Below are positions 7,690 through 15,978 of a stretch of 36,440 nt of DNA, piece by piece. The translations under genes were made by a program, and so were the position numbers. The notes under the pieces were generated by a model that had not been told where the DNA came from, searched no databases, and saw only the letters and a program-made list of their open reading frames with translations. Location: positions 1 through 36,440 of the forward strand of contig JAQBNK010000172.1 of the NCBI GenBank assembly GCA_028288595.1. The letters run 5' to 3'. The DNA comes from Chitinophagaceae bacterium. GTDB taxonomy: Bacteria; Bacteroidota; Bacteroidia; Chitinophagales; Chitinophagaceae. The stretch's first letter is position 1. Each line of letters begins with the position of its first letter.

Positions 7690-7719
7690 CTACAACTTTT
7701 AAAAAATCCAATACTTTCA

Positions 7720-8283
7720 TTATTGCTTCTGCTCATTATACTTGCTCTCCGCTTCTTTAGCTTTTTCAAAATCGAGCACTACTCCATTGATGCAATAACG
7801 AAGCCCGGTTGGTGGAGGACCGTCTTCAAATACATGTCCAAGGTGAGCCTTACACCGGCCGCACTGAACTTCGGTTCTCTTCATTCCATAGGCGTTGTCG
7901 GGCGAATAAATAATTGAGCTTTTTGAAACAGGCTCATAAAAGCTGGGCCATCCACACCCACTTTCAAATTTGGTATCGCTTTTAAACAGCGAGTTGCCAC
8001 AAGCCGCGCAATAGTAAGTTCCTATTTCATTAGAGGTTTCAAATTTACTTGTGAAGGGTCGTTCGGTACCTTTCTCCCGGGCAATATTATAAACCTCTGG
8101 AGATAAAATTTTCTTCCACTCATTTTCCGAAAGGGCTAGTTTACTGCTATCTGTGCGTGAAAAATGTGGATTGTTTTTGAAACTATTATTTTCCATGATC
8201 GTTTTATTTGGTTTTGAACCCTGGCTGTTGCAGGACATTACGGTTAGCACAACAATAATGCTCAATAGAAACCGGCTAAACAT
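7720..8283 (-). CDS. msrB: Lipoprotein methionine-R-sulfoxide reductase
   Basis: MsrB reduces the R epimer of methionine sulfoxide in proteins. This 187-residue protein begins with a lipoprotein signal (FLLSIIVVLTVMSC, lipobox Cys18), so it works in the periplasm attached to a membrane. After a linker of about 50 residues comes the MsrB domain. It has two CxxC zinc pairs (CAAC and CGRC), the GCGWPSF block and the catalytic Cys in RYCINGVVLDF. All key residues are present. Electron supply would have to come from a periplasmic thioredoxin-like protein, which is not encoded nearby. The divergent neighbour is adk. Confidence 0.95.
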   Translation of the reverse strand: MFSRFLLSIIVVLTVMSCNSQGSKPNKTIMENNSFKNNPHFSRTDSSKLALSENEWKKILSPEVYNIAREKGTERPFTSKFETSNEIGTYYCAACGNSLFKSDTKFESGCGWPSFYEPVSKSSIIYSPDNAYGMKRTEVQCGRCKAHLGHVFEDGPPPTGLRYCINGVVLDFEKAKEAESKYNEQKQ

Positions 8284-8417
8284 AAGTGATATTTAGAGCT
8301 AATCTACGACCATCGTTGTAAAAGGGTTTTACTTAAAAAGAGTTTAACGGGCCTTTAATTTTGATAAACTAACAAGAGATAGCCATACAATCTGTTAAAA
8401 TCTTTTAAAAGCTCCCT

Positions 8418-8425
8418 TATATTTG
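8418..8425 (+). promoter_or_regulatory. adk -7 promoter element
   Basis: TATATTTG is an exact TAnnTTTG match, 25 bases before the adk ATG, inside the 167-base divergent gap between msrB and adk. No TTG is found at the -33 distance. Confidence 0.45.
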
Positions 8426-8450
8426 CTTCTCATTCAAGGTTAGCAAGTAC

Positions 8451-9023
8451 ATGTTCAACATTATTTTGTTCGGCCCTCCGGGAAGCGGGAAAGGTACCCA
8501 AAGTGAAAATCTGATCCGTAAGTATGGGTTAAAGCATTTAAGCACAGGAGACTTGCTTCGCAGTGAAATATCCCGGCAGACACCTTTAGGAACTGAAGCT
8601 AAAAACTTTATGGATAAAGGTCAGCTCGTACCGGACGAAGTTGTAATCGGAATGATAAGCTCTGCACTGGATACAAATCCACAAGCCGTAGGTTTTTTAT
8701 TCGATGGATTTCCCCGTACTGAGGCGCAGGCAGAAGCGCTGGATAAATTGCTGAAATTAAAAAATACAGAAATACATGTGGTGCTTGCACTCCAGGTATC
8801 GGAAGGGGAATTGGTTAAACGTCTGCTGGGTCGTGGCTTAACCAGCGGAAGATCTGACGACACAAATGAAGAAGTGATCAGGGCGAGAATACATGAGTAC
8901 AATAAAAAGACTTCGGTGGTGGCGGATTATTACGGCCGCTTTGATAAAGTAAAAAAAATTGAAGGAGAAGGCAGCGTTGATGATATTTTCACTGCCTTGT
9001 GTAAAGAGATCAATTTACAATAA
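8451..9023 (+). CDS. adk: Adenylate kinase
   Basis: This enzyme interconverts ATP plus AMP with two ADP. The P-loop is GPPGSGKGT at 8-16, the AMP-site block STGDLLRSEI follows, and the FDGFPRT motif is near residue 85. At 190 residues it is the short type: the LID is a brief GRSDDTNEEVI loop with no Cys4 zinc module, as usual in Bacteroidetes. It stands alone, with its own -7 element upstream and a strong intrinsic terminator about 30 bases after the stop. Confidence 0.97.
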   Translation: MFNIILFGPPGSGKGTQSENLIRKYGLKHLSTGDLLRSEISRQTPLGTEAKNFMDKGQLVPDEVVIGMISSALDTNPQAVGFLFDGFPRTEAQAEALDKLLKLKNTEIHVVLALQVSEGELVKRLLGRGLTSGRSDDTNEEVIRARIHEYNKKTSVVADYYGRFDKVKKIEGEGSVDDIFTALCKEINLQ

Positions 9024-9052
9024 GTATACACTACAACCAATACCAACTGCCT

Positions 9053-9074
9053 GCCCCGCATCGGGGCTTTTTTT
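9053..9074 (+). terminator. Intrinsic terminator of adk
   Basis: A perfect 6-bp GC stem, GCCCCG (9053-9058) and CGGGGC (9062-9067), closes a CAT loop and is followed by seven T residues (9068-9074). This is the clearest Rho-independent terminator in the window. Confidence 0.92.
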
Positions 9075-9155
9075 ATGCTGATACCTGGCGGCCAGCAAAC
9101 GTATATTGTAAATGGCATGGTTTTTAACTAGTAGAGTATAACCAACTTATAATGT

Positions 9156-9380
9156 ATGAAATCTTTTATTCTACAGACCAGGCTTAGCATTATACTCGCT
9201 TTTCTTACTTTATTTACCAGCATCAGCACTTTTGCGCAGGATAAAAAAGTAGATGTAAATATCACAACAGGCAGTAATGATGCTTTCTGGGGCTCCCCCT
9301 GGGTATGGATCATTGGCGTAGCTGTATTTATTTTGCTTCTTGTAGCATTGCTCAGAGGTGGAAGACGTGCGGATGTGTAA
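9156..9380 (+). CDS. Small membrane protein, signal peptide plus C-terminal anchor
   Basis: The 74-residue product has an N-terminal signal peptide (SIILAFLTLFTSISTFAQ, probable cleavage after FAQ). A polar segment of about 20 residues (DKKVDVNITTGSNDAFWG) follows, then one transmembrane helix (VWIIGVAVFILLLVALL) and a short basic tail, RGGRRADV. The positive tail places the C-terminus in the cytoplasm. Similar short proteins are common in Bacteroidetes but have no assigned function. It is flanked by the adk terminator upstream and an inverted repeat downstream, so it is probably a single-gene unit. Confidence 0.8.
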   Translation: MKSFILQTRLSIILAFLTLFTSISTFAQDKKVDVNITTGSNDAFWGSPWVWIIGVAVFILLLVALLRGGRRADV

Positions 9381-9397
9381 CGATAGTTTTCGGCATT

Positions 9398-9457
9398 CAG
9401 ATTTCGGTTTTCAGTTTTAGTTACAGGTTCTGCCTCGCTGAGGATAACCGAAATCTG
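9398..9457. terminator. Inverted repeat between convergent genes
   Basis: CAGATTTCGGTT (9398-9409) and AACCGAAATCTG (9446-9457) are perfect 12-base arms. Inside them is a small CCTC-GCT-GAGG hairpin (9433-9443). The structure fills the gap between the small membrane protein gene and mqnC, which converge, with the right arm ten bases from the mqnC stop. It lacks a long T-run, so a bidirectional terminator is likely but not certain. Confidence 0.55.
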
Positions 9458-9467
9458 AAACCGAAAC

Positions 9468-10592
9468 CTAATAATCAATTACCTGTTCAACTATTGCCTG
9501 GGGAATTTCTCTCCATTCGTATTGTTGATTTCTTAGCTGTGGCTCAAAGCCGGCTTCGCTGATGGCTGCCTGTATTGTCTTAGAAGTAAAACGGTGTGGA
9601 GCCCCGGCGGCGCTTACAACATTTTCTTCGATCATAATACTTCCAAAATCATTTGCACCCGCATGAAGACATATTTGCGCAGTTTGTTTACCAACAGTTA
9701 ACCAGCTGGCTTGTATATTTTTTACGTTTGGTAACATGATACGGCTGATAGCTATCATCCGGATATATTCATCAGCCGTGGTAAGATTATGCACGCCACG
9801 TATCCTGGTAAGCAAAGTATCAACATCCTGGAAAGTCCATGGAATAAAAGCAAGGAAACCTTTTGCCTCAGCAGGCTTACGGCTCTGTACCTCTCTTAAA
9901 CGTATGAGATGAATAAATCTTTCCTCAATCGTTTCCACATGGCCAAACATCATGGTGGCAGAAGTAGTGATATTAAGATTATGAGCCTGGTGCATGATCT
10001 CCAGCCATTCATCTGCTCCGCATTTTCCTTTGCTGATCAAACGTCTTACCCTGTCAACAAGAATTTCCGCACCTGCACCCGGTAATGAATTCATTCCAGC
10101 CGCTTTTAATTCTTTGAGTACATCGTGGTGACTCATTTTTTCCAGTTTGCATATATGAGCTACTTCCGGCGGACCGAGTGTGTGTAGTTTAATCTCCGGG
10201 TAGAGCTGTTTTAAATTCCTGAATAAATCAGTATAAAATCTCAAACCCAGTTCCGGGTGATGGCCCCCTTGCAACAGCAGTTGATCCCCGCCAAAACGAA
10301 TGGTCTCTTCAATTTTTCTCTTATATGTTTCGATGTCTGTAATATAAGCTTCCGCATGACCGGGAATCCGGTAAAAATTACAGAATTTACAGTTAGCTAC
10401 GCATACATTGGTGGTGTTCACATTCCGGTCTATCTGCCAGGTAACTTTACCATGAGGAACCTGTTTTTTCCTAAGACTATCGGCGATAAACATGAGGTCA
10501 GCCAGCGGCGCTTCTTCAAACAAATACATTCCTTCTTCTATTGAAAGAAATTCAAAATTCAGCGCTCTCTGGTAAATATCTTCCCGGTTCAT
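9468..10592 (-). CDS. mqnC: Cyclic dehypoxanthinyl futalosine synthase
   Basis: MqnC is a radical-SAM enzyme that cyclises dehypoxanthinyl futalosine in the futalosine route to menaquinone. The 374-residue protein has the [4Fe-4S] cluster motif C64, C68, C71 (NVCVANCKFCNFY). It also has the LLQGGHHPELGL block, SLPGAGAEIL, TTSATMMFGHVET and FLAFIPWTFQ, which fit MqnC better than MqnE. The gene is alone on the minus strand, so the rest of the pathway must lie elsewhere. An exact -7 element is 22 bases upstream of the start codon. MqnE, the paralogue, is the main alternative. Confidence 0.88.
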   Translation of the reverse strand: MNREDIYQRALNFEFLSIEEGMYLFEEAPLADLMFIADSLRKKQVPHGKVTWQIDRNVNTTNVCVANCKFCNFYRIPGHAEAYITDIETYKRKIEETIRFGGDQLLLQGGHHPELGLRFYTDLFRNLKQLYPEIKLHTLGPPEVAHICKLEKMSHHDVLKELKAAGMNSLPGAGAEILVDRVRRLISKGKCGADEWLEIMHQAHNLNITTSATMMFGHVETIEERFIHLIRLREVQSRKPAEAKGFLAFIPWTFQDVDTLLTRIRGVHNLTTADEYIRMIAISRIMLPNVKNIQASWLTVGKQTAQICLHAGANDFGSIMIEENVVSAAGAPHRFTSKTIQAAISEAGFEPQLRNQQYEWREIPQAIVEQVIDY

Positions 10593-10613
10593 TTGAAGTC
10601 ACAATTTATTTTG

Positions 10614-10621
10614 CAAAAGTA
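10614..10621 (-). promoter_or_regulatory. mqnC -7 promoter element
   Basis: Read on the minus strand the bases are TACTTTTG, an exact TAnnTTTG, 21 bases before the mqnC ATG in the divergent gap shared with the aspartyl protease gene. A TTG is present upstream, but only 13 bases away. Confidence 0.45.
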
Positions 10622-10720
10622 AATATAACAGATGCAACTGAACACCCGGGCATTGTGTCTTAACAATTAAAGCGCAATTTGAAGAAATAGTTTAAATTCA
10701 AATTATCGCTGATTCCATAG

Positions 10721-11956
10721 TTGAAAACTACTAGCTTGATACGCAACCGAAACCTTCCATTCCTGATTGCAGCCCGGATATTTCTGCTCTTTCTGCTGTG
10801 CCCTGTATTTTCAGATGCAAATGCCCAGGAACAATTTGTGATGCCGCCTGCAAAGCTTCTTACACGTTTTCCTTTCAAGATGTTAACCGGGGGTATTATA
10901 ATCGTACAGGCGACACTTGATGATTTTAAAGATTCACTCAACTTTATCCTTGATACCGGCAGCGGCGGTATCTCTTTAGATTCCACAACCGTTGAAGATC
11001 TCCAGCTTAAAAGCATGAAAACAGACAAGACCATCAGGGGAATCGCCGGTATGAAAGAAGTGTCTTTTACTTATTCACATACATTTCGTTTACCAGGGCT
11101 CACTATCGACAGTATGGATTTTCATATTAACGATTACGAGATACTTACCAGTGTTTACGGTGTAAGAGTAGATGGCATAATCGGGTACAGCTTTTTCAGG
11201 CGTTTTATTATAAGTATAGATTATGATAAGCAGGTGATCGATGTTCTGCGCCCTGGTAGTATGAGATATCCCAAGGGCGGATTTTATATGAAACCGAATT
11301 TCAGTACCCTGCCGATGCAAACGATCAATGTAAGAGATGCTACACAGGTTGCTGCGAAATATTATTTCGATACGGGGGCAGGTCTTTGCATGCTGTTCTC
11401 GAGAAGCTTTATACAGGACAGCGCATTTTTTGAAAAAAAGAAAAAAATATTTCATACCCAGGGAGAAGGTTTGGGTGGAAAGGCCGCTATGGATTTAACC
11501 GTTATCAAAGAAGTGAAGGTGGGGCCCTATCGTTTTAGAAAAGTTCCTGTTTATATTTTTGAGGATGATTATAATGTTACTGCATATCCTTTACTTGGAG
11601 GCCTTATAGGAAACGATATCCTTCGCAGATTTAATGTGATCATTAACTACCCTGAACAAATATTTTATCTAAAACCCAACACGAGATTTGCGGAGCCATT
11701 TGATTATTCTTATACCGGTCTTGCTATCTACCTGCTCAAAGGCGAAGTGGTTATCCTCGATGTGCTTCCCGGTTCCCCGGCTGAAAAAGCCGGCTTTAAA
11801 CCAATGGATAAAATTATCGGCATTGAGAATAATTTAAGCGGCGATATACAGGCTTATAAAACTTTACTGCAAAATGCAGGAACGAAGTTAAAAGTGATCA
11901 TTACCAGGGATGGAGTACTGATGCCTATACGCCTGCCGGTAAAAGATATTCGCTGA
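10721..11956 (+). CDS. Secreted aspartyl protease-like protein with PDZ domain
   Basis: The 411-residue protein starts with a signal peptide (PFLIAARIFLLFLLCPVFSDANAQ) and carries two retropepsin-like halves. Each half has its own Asp motif: D78-TGSGG and D217-TGAG, the second followed by GLIGNDILRRF. A PDZ domain (about 330-405) includes VLPGSPAEKAGFKPMDKI. Two active-site Asp in one chain imply an intramolecular pepsin-like dimer. The PDZ could select C-termini or unfolded substrates in the periplasm. The start is TTG at 10721 (a second TTG lies at 10736); no ATG precedes the signal peptide. Bacteroidetes encode several such proteins, and substrates are not known. Confidence 0.85.
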   Translation: MKTTSLIRNRNLPFLIAARIFLLFLLCPVFSDANAQEQFVMPPAKLLTRFPFKMLTGGIIIVQATLDDFKDSLNFILDTGSGGISLDSTTVEDLQLKSMKTDKTIRGIAGMKEVSFTYSHTFRLPGLTIDSMDFHINDYEILTSVYGVRVDGIIGYSFFRRFIISIDYDKQVIDVLRPGSMRYPKGGFYMKPNFSTLPMQTINVRDATQVAAKYYFDTGAGLCMLFSRSFIQDSAFFEKKKKIFHTQGEGLGGKAAMDLTVIKEVKVGPYRFRKVPVYIFEDDYNVTAYPLLGGLIGNDILRRFNVIINYPEQIFYLKPNTRFAEPFDYSYTGLAIYLLKGEVVILDVLPGSPAEKAGFKPMDKIIGIENNLSGDIQAYKTLLQNAGTKLKVIITRDGVLMPIRLPVKDIR

Positions 11957-12015
11957 TATCTTGTAAAGTAATTCCGGTTTTTGTTGGTTATTTTGCACTC
12001 CTTTTATTTTAAAGT

Positions 12016-13254
12016 ATGATTGAATTTAGCCGCTTCCAGCTGGACAATGGTTTAAAGGTGCTGATACATCAGGACTTCTCAACACCTATGGCTGTAGTGA
12101 ATGTTTTGTATGATGTAGGCTCACGTGACGAAACAGAAGATAAAACAGGTTTTGCTCATCTCTTCGAACATCTTATGTTCGGCGGGTCAGTAAATATTCC
12201 TGATTATGATGAACCCCTGCAGCGTGCAGGCGGAGAAAATAATGCGTATACCACCAACGACCTTACGAATTATTACTGCCAGCTTCCTGCACAAAATATC
12301 GAAACGGCATTTTGGCTGGAAAGCGACCGCATGTTAAGCCTTGCCTTCGGAAAAAAAAGTCTTGATGTTCAGCGTAAAGTGGTGAGTGAAGAGTTTAAAG
12401 AACACTACCTCAATAAACCTTACGGCGATGTATGGCATAAAATGCGTGAACTATCCTATAAAGTTCATCCCTATAAATGGATGACAATAGGTAAAGATTT
12501 AAGCCATATAGAAAACGCGAGCCTTACCGATGTTAAAGAATTTTTCTTCAAACATTACCGCCCCGTAAATGCCATACTGGTTGTTGCAGGAAATGTTCAG
12601 ACAGAGAACGTAAAGCGGCTTGCAGAAAAATGGTTTGGCCCTATACCAATGGGTGAAAAATACGTGAGGTCATTACCTGCTGAACCCGAGCAAAAGGAAA
12701 AGCGTTTGATGAATATAACAGCCAATGTGCCACTTGATGCTTTATATAAAACATGGCATATGGCCGGCAGGATAGATAAAGAATATTATGTGGCCGATCT
12801 GATATCTGAAATATTAGGGGGCGGTGCATCATCCCGGTTACATCAGCAACTGGTAAAAGAAAAGAAATTATTCAGCAGTATAGATTGTTATCATTTTGGA
12901 ACGGTGGATCCGGGCTTGTTAACGATCGACGGAAAATTGGTTAAAGGGGTTAAAATGGAAACCGCTGAAGAAGGTATAAAAGAAGTGATCGATCAATTAC
13001 AAAATGCAATGATCACAGAAGCGGAATTGCAAAAAGTAAAAAATAAAACGGAAAGTGTAATTGCTTTTGAAGACATGAGCGTAATGAGCCGTGCCGGCAG
13101 CCTTGCTTTTTATGAACTACTCGGCGATGCTTCACTTTTTAATGTTGAACTGGAAAGATACCAGGCTATTACAGTAGAAGAAATACAACGCTTTAGTAAA
13201 AAAATATTGGAAGAAACGAATAGCAACACACTGCAATACTTTAGTAACAATTAA
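12016..13254 (+). CDS. M16 zinc peptidase, catalytic subunit
   Basis: This 412-residue insulinase-family peptidase has the inverted zinc motif H48-x-x-E51-H52 (HLFEHLMF). The third ligand is a Glu in VVSEEFKEHY (about 125-128). There is no signal peptide, so it appears cytoplasmic. It is followed two bases later by a second M16 gene that lacks the zinc motif. The pair would form the clam-shell heterodimer known for processing-peptidase-type enzymes, which digest peptides enclosed in the chamber. A promoter-like TTATTTTGC lies about 20 bases before the ATG. Confidence 0.94.
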   Translation: MIEFSRFQLDNGLKVLIHQDFSTPMAVVNVLYDVGSRDETEDKTGFAHLFEHLMFGGSVNIPDYDEPLQRAGGENNAYTTNDLTNYYCQLPAQNIETAFWLESDRMLSLAFGKKSLDVQRKVVSEEFKEHYLNKPYGDVWHKMRELSYKVHPYKWMTIGKDLSHIENASLTDVKEFFFKHYRPVNAILVVAGNVQTENVKRLAEKWFGPIPMGEKYVRSLPAEPEQKEKRLMNITANVPLDALYKTWHMAGRIDKEYYVADLISEILGGGASSRLHQQLVKEKKLFSSIDCYHFGTVDPGLLTIDGKLVKGVKMETAEEGIKEVIDQLQNAMITEAELQKVKNKTESVIAFEDMSVMSRAGSLAFYELLGDASLFNVELERYQAITVEEIQRFSKKILEETNSNTLQYFSNN

Positions 13255-13256
13255 TT

Positions 13257-14537
13257 ATGCTGAACAGAACGACCGCGCCTCCTATAGCTGATGCCGTTGA
13301 TTTTAAACTGGAACTAAAACCACCCTCTCTCTTTACGCTAGACAATGGTGTGCCCGTTTATACTTTCAATGCGGGGCCGCAGGAAGTGTTGCAACTTGAA
13401 TTTGTTTTTTATGCAGGTAACTGGTACGAAGAGCAAAATGTTTTAGCTGCATCAACAAATTTTTTACTAAAGAATGGCACAAGTAAGAAATCAGCTTATG
13501 AGATTAATGAGGATCTTGAATTCTACGGCGCTTATTTCAACCGTCATTGTTATAATGAAACTGCAACTATCACCCTGCATTGCCTGAATAAGTACCTCGC
13601 CGATCTTATGCCATTGATAACAGAGGTTATTACAGATGCCGCTTTCCCTGAAGAAGAAATAGCCACCTACAAACAAAATCAAAAACAACGCTTGCAGGTG
13701 AATTTGCAAAAATGCGATTTCATTGCTAACAGGTTAATCGATGAACATCTTTTCGGCTTTCATCATCCATATGGCCGTTATAGCAAAATGGAAGACTATG
13801 ATGCCATAGAAAGAGAACAGCTCAGGAAGTTTTATGAGCGCTTTTATACGCATGGCAAATGCATCATATTCGCAGCAGGAAAGTTACCAGCTGATTTTGA
13901 TCAGCTCCTTAATATGCATTTTGGAAAATTGCCTTTCGACCAAAATTCAGTTCAGGAAGTAAAATATAATATTAAGCCGGCCGAAGAAAAAAAATATAAT
14001 ATCGTTAATGACTCTAATGGAGTTCAGGGTGCCATAAGAATAGGCCGCCCCTTCTTCAATCGCAAACATCCGGATTTTCCTAAGGCACAGGTATTGAATA
14101 ATATTTTTGGCGGATACTTCGGGTCAAGGCTAATGAGTAATATACGCGAAGACAAAGGTTACACTTATGGAATTCACAGTTATATTCAGAACCATTTACA
14201 ACTTAGTGCCTGGATGATCAGCACGGAAGCGGGAAGAGACGTCTGTGAGGCCACCATCAAAGAAGTATATCATGAAATGCAACGGCTGCGAGAGGAACCT
14301 GTGACTGAAGAAGAATTGCACTTAGTAAAGAACTACATGATCGGTACAATACTTGGCGACCTGGATGGTCCTTTCCAGGTAATTGCACGATGGAAAAATT
14401 ATATCCTGAACGGGTTAGACAGCGAATACTTTTATAATAGTATGAACGTGATCAGAAATATCACTGCTCCGGAAATACAAGAGCTGGCGCAACAATACCT
14501 GAACCCCGAAAGTTTTTATGAATTGGTTGTAGTATAA
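13257..14537 (+). CDS. M16 peptidase family, non-catalytic partner
   Basis: The 426-residue M16 homologue has no HxxEH: the equivalent stretch reads AASTNFLLKNGTS. It keeps the C-terminal substrate-contact block SNIREDKGYTYGIHSY, with the Arg and Tyr that inactive M16 subunits supply to the active site of their partner. The gene starts two bases after the catalytic subunit stops, which supports co-translation and a 1:1 heterodimer. The length is normal for one M16 half pair. It ends just before the convergent lpxH gene. Confidence 0.93.
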   Translation: MLNRTTAPPIADAVDFKLELKPPSLFTLDNGVPVYTFNAGPQEVLQLEFVFYAGNWYEEQNVLAASTNFLLKNGTSKKSAYEINEDLEFYGAYFNRHCYNETATITLHCLNKYLADLMPLITEVITDAAFPEEEIATYKQNQKQRLQVNLQKCDFIANRLIDEHLFGFHHPYGRYSKMEDYDAIEREQLRKFYERFYTHGKCIIFAAGKLPADFDQLLNMHFGKLPFDQNSVQEVKYNIKPAEEKKYNIVNDSNGVQGAIRIGRPFFNRKHPDFPKAQVLNNIFGGYFGSRLMSNIREDKGYTYGIHSYIQNHLQLSAWMISTEAGRDVCEATIKEVYHEMQRLREEPVTEEELHLVKNYMIGTILGDLDGPFQVIARWKNYILNGLDSEYFYNSMNVIRNITAPEIQELAQQYLNPESFYELVVV

Positions 14538-14554
14538 CTGAAATAAAAAAATTA

Positions 14555-15316
14555 TTAAGCGTTCCAGTATTTCAGTTCAAGTTTATTTCCATCAAATACC
14601 GCGTAAGTGAAACTGCGTATCCAGTCGCCTAAATTAATATAGCGGCTATTGACTGATAGCTGAATATCTAAAGGCAGGTGCCTGTGACCGAAAATAAAAT
14701 AATCAAAATGTTCTTTGGCAAGAATTGATCTTGAATGAATGATCAGCCATTCGTTATCTTCTCCTAAAAAATGTTTATCAGTCTCCCCGGTTTTTTCACG
14801 GCTCTTCCTGCTGAAATAATTAGCAAGTCCAATTCCCCAGGATGGATGTAACTGGCCAAACAGCCACTGGCAGAAAGAGTTCCGGAAAACTTTCTTCATC
14901 ATTTTATATCCCTTATCGCCGGGCCCAAGTCCATCACCATGCCCGATATAAAATTTTATATTGTTCCATTCAAAGGTTTGCGGTTCGAAATAAACTTTCA
15001 TCCTTAATTCTTCAATAAAATAGTCTTTCACCCACATGTCATGATTGCCGACAAAAAAATGAAGTTGAATACCGGCATCACTTAATTCAGCAAGTTTACC
15101 TAAAAGCCGAACATATCCTTTGGGAATTACCTTCTTGTATTCATACCAAAAATCAAAAATGTCGCCTACAATAAATATTTGTTCTGCATCATGTTTAATT
15201 GAATCAAAAAAATGTACAATTTTCTTTTCCCTTACCAGGCTTGATGAATAGTCGGGCGCTCCGAGATGAAAGTCTGAGAGAAAGTAAATCTTTTTTCCTG
15301 GTGAAATAAGGGCCAT
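14555..15316 (-). CDS. lpxH: UDP-2,3-diacylglucosamine diphosphatase (LpxH-like)
   Basis: LpxH removes UMP from UDP-2,3-diacylglucosamine to give lipid X, in lipid A synthesis at the inner membrane. This 253-residue calcineurin-like phosphoesterase has all metal motifs: D15-F-H17 (SDFHLG), GD52 (GDIFDFW), GNHD (90-93), GHGD (125-128) and GHRH (210-213). The internal FFxxWYEY-like and GPGDKGYKMMKK segments agree with LpxH and not with general phosphodiesterases. It is the last gene of the rsfS-ftsH-LUD group, 19 bases after the LUD gene. Confidence 0.88.
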   Translation of the reverse strand: MALISPGKKIYFLSDFHLGAPDYSSSLVREKKIVHFFDSIKHDAEQIFIVGDIFDFWYEYKKVIPKGYVRLLGKLAELSDAGIQLHFFVGNHDMWVKDYFIEELRMKVYFEPQTFEWNNIKFYIGHGDGLGPGDKGYKMMKKVFRNSFCQWLFGQLHPSWGIGLANYFSRKSREKTGETDKHFLGEDNEWLIIHSRSILAKEHFDYFIFGHRHLPLDIQLSVNSRYINLGDWIRSFTYAVFDGNKLELKYWNA

Positions 15317-15335
15317 TAATACGGGGGTTGAGCAA

Positions 15336-15968
15336 TCAGCGTTCCACTAAAAAGCAAAATACTTCTTTTGGTCCATGTACGCCAACAACTAAAGTTTTTT
15401 CTATATCGGCAGTTCGGCTTGGGCCTGTTGCCAGTGTTATTAAAGAAGGAAGCGTTTTGTATTTCTCATTCATGAAAGAAATTCCTTCACTGATATCAAA
15501 AACCAGCTGATCAGTATACGCAATGCAAATGTGTACGGGTGCATATACGCTAACAGTTCTTCCGCTTGGCTGTGCGCTACTCATCAAAATACTTCCTGTT
15601 CTGGCAACCAGTTTTTCACAACCGGTAACGGATGCATGGCAATTACTCAGGTTATCAGAATAATCCATTTCTAATCCCGCAGATTTCAGGCCTTCTTTCA
15701 AAGGCTCTTCACGGCAATAAATTGCAGAATATTTTCTTGCTTCAAATAACGCCTGCAGTTGTTTTACCAACTCTGGTTCATTTTCACAATATGAGAATCT
15801 TCCCTGCAGTTGTGTAAAGTTCTGAGCGAAAACAAATGCTGGTTCTTCCTGTGAGGCTGTAAATAAATTACTTCTGTCTTCAGTTCCGGGAAAAGGAACA
15901 GGCACTGGTGTTTTCAGTGCCTGCCTTATCCTGGTTAATATCTTATTTTTTGATGAAGTTGTATCCAT
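15336..15968 (-). CDS. LUD-domain protein (LutC/YkgG-like)
   Basis: The 210-residue protein is of the LUD family, whose best-known members (LutB, LutC) take part in lactate oxidation. Conserved blocks include VTGCEKLVARTGSILM, SGRTVSVYAPVHICIAY and TGPSRTADIEKTLVVGVHGPKE. It lacks ferredoxin-type Cys motifs, as LutC does. In Bacteroidetes a LUD protein regularly follows ftsH, as here (10 bases after ftsH), without lutA or lutB. A different role from lactate use is therefore possible (inference). Confidence 0.85.
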   Translation of the reverse strand: MDTTSSKNKILTRIRQALKTPVPVPFPGTEDRSNLFTASQEEPAFVFAQNFTQLQGRFSYCENEPELVKQLQALFEARKYSAIYCREEPLKEGLKSAGLEMDYSDNLSNCHASVTGCEKLVARTGSILMSSAQPSGRTVSVYAPVHICIAYTDQLVFDISEGISFMNEKYKTLPSLITLATGPSRTADIEKTLVVGVHGPKEVFCFLVER

Positions 15969-15978
15969 GTATGCAAAA

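Noticed and set aside
7640-7719. Riboswitch upstream of the aminotransferase
   Set aside because: The hairpins are AT-rich and lie upstream of the best promoter of that gene, so they would not be in its transcript. No known aptamer core is visible.
9128-9478. A 116-residue minus-strand frame opposite the small membrane protein
   Set aside because: It overlaps the signal-peptide gene and the inverted repeat, and no recognisable domain is present.
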